Part shown: one piece after another, positions 1 through 11,654 of the stretch
Layout of the letters: every line of letters begins with the position of its first letter
Numbering within the stretch: position 1 is the stretch's first letter
From: Norana najaformis
Lineage: Eukaryota > Annelida > Clitellata > Crassiclitellata > Hormogastridae
Assembly (NCBI GenBank): GCA_964023275.1
Contig: OZ029914.1
Coordinates: 36,258,424 to 36,322,423, forward strand
Direction: 5' to 3'
DNA length: 64,000 nt
The notes under the pieces: model-generated
The model's database searches: none
What the model saw: the letters and a program-made list of their open reading frames with translations, nothing else
Told to the model about the DNA's origin: nothing
Made by a program: the position numbers and the translations under genes

Positions 1-1178
1 TAGCCTGTGCAAACAGCTACTCTTTCATATCTATTACTTCAATTGGTTCAAAGTTCGCCGCATTATGCGCTGCCTGTATTATCGAGTGAGTGAGTGAGTG
101 TGTGGGTATTAAGTGACTACTATTACTATCCAAGTCAGTCGGTTTATGCATTTCGTTTCAAAGAGAGTTAACCCATTTTACGCTTCAGAAAGGCTGCCGT
201 TAGTTAAACACTTTGGCTGCCGGTGATTTTATTTTGTAAGAATGAACTAGCGAGGTGGACTCAAATATTTCAGTCTGGGACTTGACTCAGCGTCGGGACA
301 GAAAGACAATTCAAAATTTATGTACAACTAATGTTCTTTAAAGTCTTATATGTATCTAGCCATTAACAAAACGCCTTTAAAAACGTCACCAAGGCGCTAA
401 GACATGGGCTACAAAACAAGCAGAACTCAATGCGAGTTATTTTACCATGCGATTCAACGAACTGACCGACCCATCTCGTAAATCATTGATGCTTTGTACT
501 CGTTGTTGCTACTATCCCTGAGCTTGCATTCTGACATTTGAACAATGCAGTTTAAAACACGCAATGCATTGGCTGGAGAACTAAGAGATCCCATTATTGC
601 TAATAATAAAAGCTTGTAACGTCTGCCTTAACAAGCCATTCGATTGAAGTGCGTACGCGCATTAGGCGGTGGATGAGAACTACTGTCTAAAGAATGGGCC
701 ACAATGTCTTGTCATCGACCCAACATAACTGATGTAGGCTTATTTAAATGTCGAGTGTTTACTCACTACTACTGCTACTAATACTACTGCCCGTTGTACT
801 TCCGTGCAACTTGTTCAAGTGATGCTTCACTGTGTTTTGCTAATTACTGTATATCTTCAATGATAAATAATAGTGATTCCTGAGGGTGCAATTTATTGCA
901 ATACATCCAAACATCCATGAAGCTCTGTACTTGTAATATTCATCGCACATACTATACAGAAGGAAAAGAAGCAGTGTGCGCCAACCAAGAAGAGACCGGA
1001 ATCAATGAACCATATCATCTAGAGCCCGTCTCATTTAGCATAGACATTGTATGGCTATATCAACGATCGCAGGTAGTAAGAAAGCTGCAGAAGTTCACAA
1101 AGCTCAAAGAGAGAACTTTAATTATCACAAAACCATACCACAGATTAGTCTAATAGCAGCAGTGCGACAATTTCCAAC
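1..1178. other. Upstream intergenic region, no gene seen
   Basis: This stretch precedes the first coding exon of FAMeT-PAN gene A. I see a short GAGT-rich run near 85-100 and one 85-codon open frame (896-1153) that ends just upstream of the signal-peptide exon. That frame has no recognisable domain and no paralogue upstream of gene B, so I treat it as 5' flank or untranslated region. No clear TATA box or other core promoter element was found. Confidence 0.5.
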
Positions 1179-4100
1179 ATGACGTTCTTTGCACAATATT
1201 ATTTACTTCTGATAATCATTGGTGAGTATTAATGTTGCGTCTCAATTCTGCTAGATTTTGCAACCGGTCTGTCTCGTTTTATATCTAATGGTTATTGTTA
1301 GCACAAAATGTTCTTAAGCAACTATCGCATCAACATCTATTAAATGTCTAGTGCAGGGATTCGGAAAATGAAGAAATTATTTGTTACAACTAATATATTA
1401 CCATTGACAGACCAGTTTGAGACACGTGTTTGCTCACTGTTGTAGACGTCCATCGTAAATGCACTGTTGTTTCTCAGAATGCAAGTCAAGGTATGCTTCC
1501 TAGAGTATTTTACTCAAGTGACAACTATTCAGTTAGGCGTATTTAATAAAAAAAAAAACAGGCAATGTTAGAAAATGCATAGCATCCATTTTCAATCGGT
1601 TCTCCTGATCGATAAGTAAGTAGGTCGAATGAGTAATTTATTCAGTGCAAACAAGTCATGAACATGAAAAAACGCTGTGGGCAGTTTCTAATTATGGAAA
1701 ATCATGTAAGCCATGAGAGGATAGTGCGGAAATGCACACGAACACTGGTTTGTGAGATATATTATAACGATTGATGCCAGTCGGATGTGGCCTATAGGAA
1801 AATGTTCAAAATGCATTAGTGTTGAAATTCTTGGCCCCTGTGAGAAATCCAGCCCATATAGGCAAGTAAGACCGTCTAAAGTGAGACAATGATGTCGATC
1901 AGGGTTTTAGGCAGAGTACAATTTTGACTGTAGCACTGTAGATGTAGTTTCACTTCAACTGACCATCGTTGAATGCCTTGTGCATCATTATAACGGCACT
2001 ACAGAGGTCATTAGATTAGAATAGTTAGATTAAATTTGAATTTCTCAACGCATCCATGTGAAAAAGTGTCCCACTCAATCAGTCGCATTTGTCCATATAT
2101 ATATATATACATATATATATACTGACAGCTTTTGAATAGTGGTGACCACTGAGTGGAGCCGGGTAGGTCATTACAGTAGGCCATTAAAGAAGGTCATTAC
2201 AGTAGCGCCATCTAAGTTTCGGATAACACTGGATAAGAATCAAATGCCAGATTTTCTACTTTTGTGTATATGGGTTATGTAGTATGCAGATATGGAATTA
2301 GTTGAAAATTCAGTAACTTTTTCTACGACTTTACTAATTTATTTACAATAGGTATAGCACATCTTATGATAACACAACCAAGAAACCCATAGCAGTCTTG
2401 CGGATTGACCTTCTGGATTTACCTGATTGCGATTTGGCTTTGGTGCGCCATCGGCTAATGCCTTGTGAATTTCACACCCCGGTGCATTAGACTCTATTAA
2501 AATTTGCAGTTACAATAACAGAATGTTTTTCTTGACATAGATTATTTTATGACAACTACATCCGGCTATAAATATATCTCTACGGGAATAAATATAAAAG
2601 AAGTGCAGAGTCTCATCTTTGAAGTGAAGTCAGTAGGAAATGCCCATATTGCCTTGGTCACAACTCCGGGAATTTACAGTAAAAACATTTTCGAAATCGC
2701 CATTGATGCTGGACCAAATTCCGGGTATACAGCATTAAGGTAAACGAGTATGTCATTTTCACTCATAATTCCCTAACATACTGCAGTTTAAATGAGTAGT
2801 TACATTGCACCACTATAGCAACACCACGCACATACCCTATTTCTATTAAACTAAACGATATTAGTTATTATGGCAATAGTATTAGGTCTATATATCGAAC
2901 AGTTATAACAGAAATTTTAAGACTGTATTATATTTTCTGGACTGAAAAAGTTACTGTCCACCTAACTTTTAAACTGCTTATTGGTTTGCACGCCTGCTAT
3001 TGACTGATAAATGAATAATATATAAAAGTCAGTGAAAGATCTCTTCAGAACACCATGGTTGATTGTGTATACCGTGTCTGGACGATAGTATGTGTGCTAT
3101 TAGTGTTTTCAAATGTTTTGAAGGAATTCAACACTGAACGCTGGCGTTGCAGTGATCTTCGGTCGCAATATCATGCTGAATGGATTGTCTCCTATCTGGT
3201 TGTGGGTTTCTTGGGCAAATGGAGCAATATCTTTTGGAATGGGGAACGTGACGGGAAAGAATTTGCTGCTGTATTATCCTGACAATTCCCCAATATTAAA
3301 TGTGACCACAGTTGCTGTCAGCTCCTACGGCTCTGAAGCTGCTGATTGGAAAATTCCATATAACCAAAGCACAGGTCAGTGATTCCTGAGGCAAACTAAA
3401 CTATCACCATCACAATGTCTGCTGATTTTATGAACATCCTCTAAATGTTTTTTGTGAGGCCCATTTTAACTTAGTCAACGGTTTAATTCAGTCTAGCTTG
3501 TTTATTTGACATTTTCTTATAATACACATTGTTTTTTAAACAGTTTAGTTCCATAATGCTTCCATAAAAACATTAAGCTACTATAAAGCTTACACAAGTC
3601 AGGTCTACTTGCTTTGATGGCTGGTGCTGCGCCTGATTACAACCGTGAAATCTGAGTTAGGCTATTGTCTTCAGCCAGCCTCGTGGTCGGTGTCTGCGGT
3701 CAATAAAGCGTATTAACCTCGCTGTTATTACCCGTTGCCATACACCTTCTACATCTCCACTTTGGGGTTTCCTTGTTTTGTACCTTTCTTGTGGAACAGT
3801 CTTGCGATAGATATTCGTTCTGATTCGATTAGCACGAATAGTTTTGCATTCTATAGAGCCATAAAATCACACATTTTTCATCTGATTCATAGCATATGTT
3901 TAGCTTTTCTGAGATAACTCTAAAATAAGCTTTGAAATGTTCTGTTACAATTGCATTTACTCTGCCCCTATTATTTTTTGAGATGCTTGGGAATTTAGAA
4001 GCGCTACAAAACTCATCTTTGCATTATCTTTACAAATCTGCGGTCAGCAGCATCAAAATGAATAAAATCTATGCAGAAATACATTTTAACTAACCAAGAC

Positions 4101-7100
4101 TGAGGCAAATCTTCTACATGTGTAGTATAAACCCCAGTCATACTAATTATTCCATATGAGGCAAGTATCGCTAACATTTTTTAAAACTTTACCCTTGGAT
4201 ACCTTTTACTTTGCCCTTGGGTATGATCGCTTTTGTCTTTAAAAGGCAATAATAAACTGTTGCATATTTTGCCAGATAATGCGAACTATTCATCTGCAAG
4301 AGACGTTGATGAAGATTTAAGTGAGTCAATTATTTCAGTTTACAATGCAGCTGTATTATTAGTACTACATAGCCAACTAATTTGATATTAACCTATTCAC
4401 AGGCTGCCAAGTTAGTGCAGCCACGTACTAACGGCAACATGTTTCAGGTATAAAATCAGTTTGCTATCTGTATATCCGAATCACTTCAACCAAAACTGAC
4501 TAGAGGCCTACATTTTATAGAGTTGATAAGATGATCAAGTTCTGAAAAAACTCAGATTAACGCCGTGATCGGATGTCTTGATCCCTTGAATCTCCAAAAA
4601 ACTTCAGAGGTATGTGTTTTTGTCATGACAACCAGCAATAGCCAGCTTTAACAGCAGTATCGAAAAATGTAGTGCCGTCTATGCGAGCGTACCTTTGGGA
4701 GCCGCTTTGGGCAGCTTGAAGCATTCAAGTCATAGCCATTGAAGCTCTTCACCTGGATCAATGGATAGCAAGAATCACTTATTCGTTTAAATTAAGATGG
4801 GGGTGTTCCATTTACAGCTGAAACAGATAGACAGCTGAAGCAAGGAGTATCTTCCAGTTCCTTTTGTTCATCTGTAAACGTTTACATCCAGGCTCATGTG
4901 CCTCCTGCAACGAACTTCACTTTCTTCGACATGCGACTCAATTCAGTAACCAAGGAACTTGTACTGCCACGAATACAGCGTTCTGTCGTCATCTGTAGCA
5001 TCTAAGTGAAGTCGCAGTGGGATTATCCTTTGATCCTGACACTGACCTCACAGAGAAAGGAAACATGAACAATGTACAATGGCAGGCTGGATCGGAACAC
5101 TTGGTTCCGAAGTTTAACTCGGCATCTGCTACTGATGACAGACCACTGAATTCTTTTTTTACCATCAACATGGAAGATTTTTTACGTCCTAGAACTTAAA
5201 TATTCATTCCTCCAGCTCTTATAAGAAAGCTAGAAACGAGGACTTTGATGACGCTTAAGATTGTCAGTGACATGAGAAACATGATTGAAACGGAACCAGG
5301 ATTAGAACTCAATTCTTACAAACGATGAACAGCAAAACTATATTTACTGCAAGTTGTTCAGGGATATCGCAAAAATTCTTGACGGCAAGAAGACTGCTGG
5401 CCGAACTTCAGTAAACTACAGAATAAGAATCTGAACTGTCGCCGCACTTAAGTCGGGCAAGGACAAGATACATCTTAGCTCAAGGCTGAAAGATTTGTGA
5501 TTACATTGCAATTTCTTGACTTGCTACTTTACAACAGTAATCTAAGTTTGGCAGCATCATCATCAGAAGCAGCAGCAGCATCATCACCATCAGCATTAGC
5601 AACAACATCATCATCATCATCATCATCGGCATCAGCATCATCATCATCATCATCATTTGTTCGTCACGCCAGCCATTTGGCGGCGATAGGCGTAAATAAA
5701 CGATCTTCACTCCGTCCGGTCATTTGTCAGAATAAGAGCTGTTCTCATGTTTGGTCCAAGTTTTTTTAAAATCCTTGTTTATATTGTCTATCCAGCTTAG
5801 TCGAAGTCTTCCCCGCTTCTCTTTCCTTGAAATCTTGCATATCGGGCCAATGCATTTTATTGAATTTCGTCAGTAGACATTCTTTCCACATGATCAAACC
5901 ATTGGCCCCTTCGCTGAACGACTTTTATTTTGGCAGCTCCAGTTATACTATATACCTGTTGTGTTACGTTTGTGCACGGGTTTCATTTTGCTTGCAGTAA
6001 AGCAGTATAAATTGTTAGTGTGACTCCGAAATCTGTAATCGACTTATACAGACCCTAAATATAGTTCAGTTCAGCTGACATTTTCACAATATTAGCTGTT
6101 TAAGTGAAGAACTTTAATGGCGGATTCCAACATCGATCTTTAAATGAAGAACTGGAACACTCTTCAGTACATGTATCTTGTAAACGTAAGTTTATGCATT
6201 TACAGAATTTGTTTTGCATTGTTTTATTTCAGTTTGCGCGCCAGGGATCTGCCAAGGTGAGTAGCTAACCCATTTCTATTGTTTCAGTTGCTTGGTTGAT
6301 TTGCTGCTATTGATCATAAGCATAGGCTATTCTTATTTTCACATCAACCACAGAGCAAACAAAAACATTTATGGTCAGTCAGATCCCTATAACCCTAATG
6401 CGTTTGTATTTCCATTTTTATTATTAATTATTATTAATTAGAAGCTTCTATAGCTCCGGTATCCAATACATAAGGCATCAACCGATGACGCATCAAATTC
6501 AAGTTGCAGTCAGGTCAATATTTAGAAAGAGGAGCCCAGACTTTTAACCCAGACTTCTTGTAGTCATTCATTCTTATAATTTCATTTTATTCATTTTTAA
6601 GTTTAATTTCTTACATTATTCAATATGAGCAAACATAATAATTTCTAACAATGTTATAGCATAAAGACCATCAGTAAAACATAGAACATGTAAATTGGAT
6701 TTTGCTTCATCTTAGAAGCCTGCCTTAAGACTTTAAGGCTGAATAAAGTTATCACCATTGTTAGAAAATTAGTATAAAAGTTATAAAAGTTATATTGCAA
6801 CTTACTATTTACGCATTATGAGTACAGTAAACTAAGTGAATTTGTACATACATACATATATGCATACATATGAACATATATAAATACAGATACACACATA
6901 TACGGATGTACAATCGTACATGCATATATCCATATAAGCATACATATACAATTATACATACATATATTCATGCATACAGGCATTCATACATTAATATATG
7001 CATACATACACACATTCATGGATATGTACATACATACAAACGTACATACATTTATACATACATACAGGTATACATACGTATATAGGTACATATGTTTATA

Positions 7101-9120
7101 CATACATACATTCAAGCATGCATACGTACATACGTACGTACATCTATTCATACGCGCTTACATACATACGTTTATACATACATACAAACATACATGCATA
7201 TTAAAAAGTTTATTGTGAGATAAAGTGTCAAGACACTTAAAAATCAGTATGATATTCTACAGAAGCTCAGACTAAAGTTTTCGTAAACTGTCATATAGAT
7301 GTGGTATATCCTGCTCCTGCTGGAACAGTACAAACAATTGTTCCTCAAATGATTTTGGTCGGACGAACTTCGATTACTTTTAAACTGGATGACTACAATA
7401 GCTTTATGTCAATAGCTCTCTGTTCGCTGCAAGATTGCTACTGGTTTGATTCATATCCACCATACATGAATATATACAAGTAAGTAACCTATACTAGAAC
7501 TGTTTTATTTTATCAATCTTAGAATTAGAATTTTTCATGCAGTTTATAAAGGCTAATAAGAAATAGCTTACATTCAACTTCAATTTGCAACTGGAATATG
7601 ATTCCTTACAATCATGCATACATAGATACATACATACATATATACATACATGCATACACACATACATACATGCATACACATTTGCATGAATACATACACA
7701 CGTACATACATACATACATACCTACATTCATGCATACATGTATGCACACATGCGTACATGCTTGCTAACTTATTGAATTATATCTTATTTATTTGCTTGT
7801 TTATATTTCTTAGTTACTGAATTCCTTACTAAAACTAACTTAATTACTCGCCAAAGTTATTCATCCACATACTATTGATGAATACAAAATGTATACAAGT
7901 TAATTTATATATTCAGAAATTCGATATGGATAACGAGGTATACTATGGTGAGCGGGAAACCTCCAGGAAGCGACGCTCCAGGATGCTACTGGATCTCGTG
8001 GAAAAACGGCTTGTTATTGTTCGGTTTTGGAACTGAGATCGGGAAGGATTCTCTAATGGCTTATAATAACGAACAACCTGTAGAGATCCAAGATGCCACA
8101 GCAAATATTATAGGAACAATGGCTGTTCCGTTTCGGTACTACGTTGGTGTCAAAGGTTAGCAAAAAAACTCGCTTCATGGTTTAAAGGTTTATGGGTTTC
8201 TCTCTTCTGTTCGCATTTCCATAAAATTTACTGTTTTAGGATATTAGAATATAAGACATAGAGGATGCAATTAATTGAATACAGTTTTAGTATTCACCTG
8301 ATTATGGTATTACATCCGTTCTTTAGTTTGTTCTGTGTTTGAGCATCAAATTATCGAATGAATGGGCCCCCGATTGCACGGCTGTATGCCTCACAGATAC
8401 AAGGCTTTTATTATGATCTTTCTACTTTTGATAAGAATATAAATTATGTGTAGATTTAATATGTCAAATTAGGTCTAGACAATGTGGAGACCCTAAATAA
8501 AGCAGTTATGATGGGCAAGGAAGTGGGTGGGTAGGTGGTTCGAATTGACGTTTGGATTACAAAAGAAAAAAAAGAAGAGTAAGACCTTGCAGAGTATGGC
8601 TTGACAACATGGAAGTCAAGTGTGGGATTTTGGGATATATGGCACCATCCAAGTCTATGGGCTGATGATGATGAACATGGCTAACTTTTTTATTTTCTGA
8701 CTCAGTAGATCGTTGTCTTAAAGCACGCAAAGCTAGGTCTAATCGGCAAGACATTTTTACGGATATAGTGTCATTACACAAAGCACTATAAATTAAAAGA
8801 TGCTATTTGGATTTAATTCTTATATTTAAGCTCTGCAACGAAAAGCTGGAATGGTCGAGTCCGTCTTATTCAAGAAGCGCGGATCAGATATGTGCGCCAG
8901 TGGAGCCACTATGCGAAATATAACGAATACAAAGTGCATTAAGTTGGAATGCTTGAGTTTCTGCATGAGAACCAACAAATGTACAGCTTTCTGTCTGCAC
9001 AATCCAACACTCAACGGAAATTCATGCATCTGCGAACTTCAAGCGAAACCAGGAACACCATCGTCAAGTTTCCTTTACTACTACGAACCAGGAGCAACTT
9101 ATTGGGAATTAAGAAGCTAA
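1179..9120 (+). CDS. Secreted protein with two FAMeT-like domains and a PAN/Apple-like Cys-rich tail (gene A, 9 exons)
   Basis: Exons: 1179-1221, 1446-1490, 2541-2739, 3124-3374, 4276-4320, 6233-6256, 7299-7479, 7917-8155, 8831-9120, all with GT donors and AG acceptors. Coding length is 1317 nt, giving 438 aa and TAA. Exon 1 encodes a hydrophobic signal peptide. Exons 3-4 (aa ~30-179) and exons 7-8 (aa ~203-342) each form one farnesoic-acid-O-methyltransferase-like (Methyltransf_FA) domain; the hallmarks are W-I-S-W-K-N-G and F-G-F-G-(T)-E-I in exon 8. Exon 9 (aa ~343-438) is Cys-rich, with spacing and a final YYY-W like PAN/Apple modules. Exon 6 encodes only eight residues including two Cys. 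Despite the family name, these domains are usually found in secreted or adhesive proteins, and enzymatic activity is not implied. The exon-4 acceptor at 3123 was chosen because it alone keeps frame and aligns with gene B. A likely poly(A) signal lies near 9281. Confidence 0.9.
1955..2045 (+). repeat. LINE 3' end fragment (CR1-like) in intron 2 of gene A
   Basis: This matches the 3' end shared by several copies in the window: a 'GATGCCTTGTGCAT' core, then a 'GGCACTACAGAGGTCATTAG'-type end with an ATTAG-rich tail. Related copies lie near 2430, 6430 (-), 36740, 40030 and 53900 (-). Only the non-coding end is present. The CR1-like label is inferred from the longer copy at 39.8 kb, which retains reverse-transcriptase C-terminal coding. 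Confidence 0.55.
2430..2512 (+). repeat. LINE 3' end fragment (same family) in intron 2 of gene A
   Basis: A 'GGTGCGCCATCGGCTAATGCC' type core is followed by 'CCGGTGCATTAGACTCTATT', the same 3' terminal unit as at 1955 and, inverted, at 53.9 kb. It lies just upstream of exon 3. Confidence 0.5.
4321..6232. other. Long intron 5 of gene A with unexplained sequence and a LINE remnant
   Basis: Between exons 5 and 6 lie about 1.9 kb. From 4400 to 5500 there are coding-like but broken frames, for example 5017-5199 on +; I do not recognise any domain. The 3' half (5545-5945) is an inverted LINE fragment listed separately. This may be an old inserted element or processed gene relic. Confidence 0.35.
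5545..5945 (-). repeat. LINE reverse-transcriptase C-terminal fragment with (ATG)n tail
   Basis: Read on the minus strand, this encodes remnants of a typical LINE C-terminus: W-F-D-H-V-E-R-M, then R-W-I-D-N-I-N-K-D and an N-D-R-T-E-W-like segment. It ends in a trinucleotide ATG/CAT microsatellite at about 5555-5655, which is the usual 3' tail position. Several stops and frame breaks are present, so it is inactive. An RTE- or jockey-like clade is possible but unassigned. The open frames over the trinucleotide array in both directions are low-complexity artefacts. Confidence 0.6.
6420..6560 (-). repeat. LINE 3' end fragment (CR1-like), inverted, intron 6 of gene A
   Basis: The segment carries the inverted form of the shared LINE 3' end, including 'AAGGCATCAACCGATG'. 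It is closest in arrangement to the copy at 53.9 kb. No coding part is recognisable. Confidence 0.5.
6845..7205. repeat. Tetranucleotide microsatellite (CATA/TACA)n, intron 6 of gene A
   Basis: About 360 bp of imperfect CATA/TACA units with scattered point changes. It generates overlapping artefactual open frames rich in Y-I-H-T in all three frames. It lies directly upstream of exon 7. Confidence 0.9.
7612..7745. repeat. Tetranucleotide microsatellite (CATA)n in intron 7 of gene A
   Basis: About 130 bp of imperfect CATA repeats between exons 7 and 8. Gene B has a similar array in the same intron (49983-50098). Confidence 0.88.
8545..8670 (+). repeat. LINE-type C-terminal coding fragment with short GATGAT tail, intron 8 of gene A
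   Basis: The plus strand reads R-R-V-R-P-x-R-V-W-L-D-N-M-E, which resembles the 'GRPRLRWLDDVE' segment near the C-terminus of many LINE polyproteins. A short GATGATGATGA tail follows. It is too short to classify. Confidence 0.4.
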
Positions 9121-9300
9121 TTTTTCTCCTAGGGGTCACTGAAAGGAAACAATATATTTAATTTCATCAATGTAACTTATTAACTTTGTTGTGTAAACTG
9201 CAGTGTTATATTTTGTATTAAGTATTACAATTAACTTTAGACGATGATTAGTCGAGATCTATGACATTCTTCGCATACAGTGAAATAAACGTGTACGACT

Positions 9301-10864
9301 AATTTATATCACTAGTTAAATTATTGCTCAAACTTTATAGTCAACTTCTATAAAGAAGTAATCTTGCTGCAAATAGAAAATATTCTGGGTGAACACATTT
9401 AAATGAACTTATATAGGTATCTCAGATCTTGAACTCAGGCTTCAACTCATCCAGAATTCTTTGGGTTGCATAATGCTGCGCCCAACTCCTCGTTATTTCT
9501 TGATATAATCATTACTTTTGAACCAAAGCTTAATATGGCGCTGGAAGGATAAGAGAGACCCCTGCTAATGGTAGTCTCTTTTTTATCCAGAGGCTCAAAC
9601 TTGTTACATTCGCCAAAGAGGTCGGCATTACAGATGTGAAATCAAATAGGTGCGAATCATCTGCGAACGATAGTGTTCAAACTGCCCAAATATTTTCAGA
9701 GAGGAGGGTCTGAGAAAGTGTTATGAGGTGCCTTAGCGAGGTTTGAAGCACAACCTGTGGCACCAACGATTTTACAGGGTTTCTTTTGCAAATTTCTATT
9801 TAAAATTGAATTTAGAGCGTCGTATATGAGTTATTACTGTAGATACCATTCGACATGAGCTTTTCAGCAAGACTGGAGTGGTTGAATGCTAACGTATTTG
9901 TAATTCTAAAAGTATATTATGAAAATGTGCATAGCAGTTTTTATTTTTATAGCAATGTGGGCATTAAAAAGCCTGGGAATTGACACGAGGTAAACCTGAT
10001 CTCCTATATGATCTTTTCGACCAAGCACGGGGTGCTTGCATTTGATGTAGTCAGTAAACTCTCGAGCTGGGTCTGCGAACGCTCTCATTTGTGACTGCAA
10101 AATAGTAGTTATTAGCAAAACAACTGGGGACTGTCTGGGGTTGAAAGTGTGCTAGGCATAAACATTTTTGAAAACACAGCCAGAGTGGTTTAATTTTGAC
10201 CTAGCCGCTTAAATTCCAAGTAGTCTGGAGATAAAGAAAAACAACCATGGATAACTTATTTTGAGCATACTCGTAAATCGATACCACAATCATTAATTTA
10301 AGTTTACGATATGGTTTCGCACAAGCATCGTTTCTTCGTTGTATTTCTGTATTTCGTTGTAGGATACTTTGTTGATTTTATTTAGCAGAATATGTCACCC
10401 TAAGCAATCAAAAATGTAACTGGAGGGACCCTGGTAAAGGAACATTACTGTTTCTTTAGGGTTTACCCATTGAAATCTATGACTGTCGTGATTGTCTGGA
10501 ATTGTTTTACGTTTTATTGTTGATCAATGAAGGATCAAAAAGATACAATTGAAAAGAATATTTCGCAATGGTCTGCTAGCTAAAGCTCGCAATATCGTCA
10601 ACTGTTATAAGGATTCTTACTTTCCCATCTCAACATTATACTATATGTGTAAACAAGGACTAGGGGAATGATTCGCCATTCATTTACATGCATACATATG
10701 TATACATACAAACAAGCATCTACTATCAACTTTTTTCTTTTTGTATGCATACCAAAATCCTTCACTTACTTTCCTAAGTTATATATCTCCCTACAAAACT
10801 ACCTGTTTGATTAGCATACTACCATTCCATCAATACGATTCAATGAACAACACTTATCCGAACA
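9301..10864. other. Intergenic region between gene A and its decayed copy
   Basis: I find no gene here. I looked for copies of FAMeT-PAN exons 1-7 upstream of the exon-8 relic and found none, so the duplication seems to have included only the last two exons, or the rest has decayed. Short CATA runs occur near 10687. One 70-codon minus-strand frame at 9906-10118 has no recognisable features. Confidence 0.5.
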
Positions 10865-11455
10865 GTGACAACATTGAATTTTACATTTAGAAATTCGATT
10901 AAGGTAGTAACCTATATACTGGAGAACGGTAAACCGCCCATAACTGATGCTCCGGGGTTCTACTGGATCTCATGGAAGAACGGCTTGTTCGTGTTCGGTT
11001 TTGGCCCAGAGATCGCGAAAGATTGTCTAATGGTTTACAACAATGGACAACCTGTAGAAATCTATAACGCCACAGCAAAAATTAAAGGAACAATGACTGT
11101 TCCGTTCCGCTACTACGTTGGTATCAAAGATTAGCATCTAAATCGCCCATATGTTTGGTTTTTTCTTCTTAGATAACACTGGCATACTAAAAATGTGGAT
11201 AATACACTGGTCAACATAGAAATCGTTACTGACTGGAAAAGGCCCTAATGTGTAGCATCTTGATGTGCTGAACACGAATATAACCATAAAAAATTTTTAT
11301 TGGCTCTCGTTTTGAAAATATTTCATATAGTTCATTTTTTATGTTTCACCATGTAAATTTATGCAGTAGGACTGCGACAGTATCCTAAATAAGTCTAGAA
11401 TGATGTAATATTCCACCTCATTGCATAATCCCATCATGGACACATCATGCACAGT

Positions 11456-11540
11456 TGATTACGTCATTTTCTGATGCAATGTAAAACTACAGCCAGTCGG
11501 CTGCTGACGTAAGATGACGTCAGCAGTGTACTATATAAAG
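11456..11540 (+). promoter_or_regulatory. Putative transposase promoter: CRE/ATF-like sites plus TATA box
   Basis: A TATATAAAG box lies at about 11532-11540, some 115-120 bp upstream of the transposase ATG. Immediately before it are a perfect TGACGTCA palindrome (11515-11522), a CTGACGTAA half-site (about 11503-11511) and a further TTACGTCAT site near 11459. The cluster resembles a bZIP (CREB/ATF) responsive core promoter. This is inferred from motifs only. Confidence 0.5.
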
Positions 11541-11654
11541 CGAGTCGGAACGATTGAGCATTTACAATATTACAGACTTTGTGCGAGACAGTTTAAGTTA
11601 CTGTTTTATAAAACTATTATTACTTTATCCATTTAGATACAATACAGAACAGTA

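Noticed and set aside
896-1153. 85-codon frame just upstream of gene A as an extra first exon
   Set aside because: The next ATG (1179) begins a clean signal peptide matching gene B's exon 1; the upstream frame ends in a stop and has no counterpart in gene B.
3055-3282. 75-codon frame overlapping exon 4 of gene A
   Set aside because: It is in a different frame from the conserved L-W-V-S-W and N-V-T-G-K-N-L residues shared with gene B.
5497-5769. Poly-Ser/Ala frame on plus and poly-Met frame on minus
   Set aside because: Both come from a CAT/ATG trinucleotide array that forms the tail of a degraded LINE.
6870-7218. Overlapping open frames rich in Y-I-H-T in all three plus frames
   Set aside because: They are translations of a CATA/TACA microsatellite; length and overlap follow from the repeat, not from coding selection.
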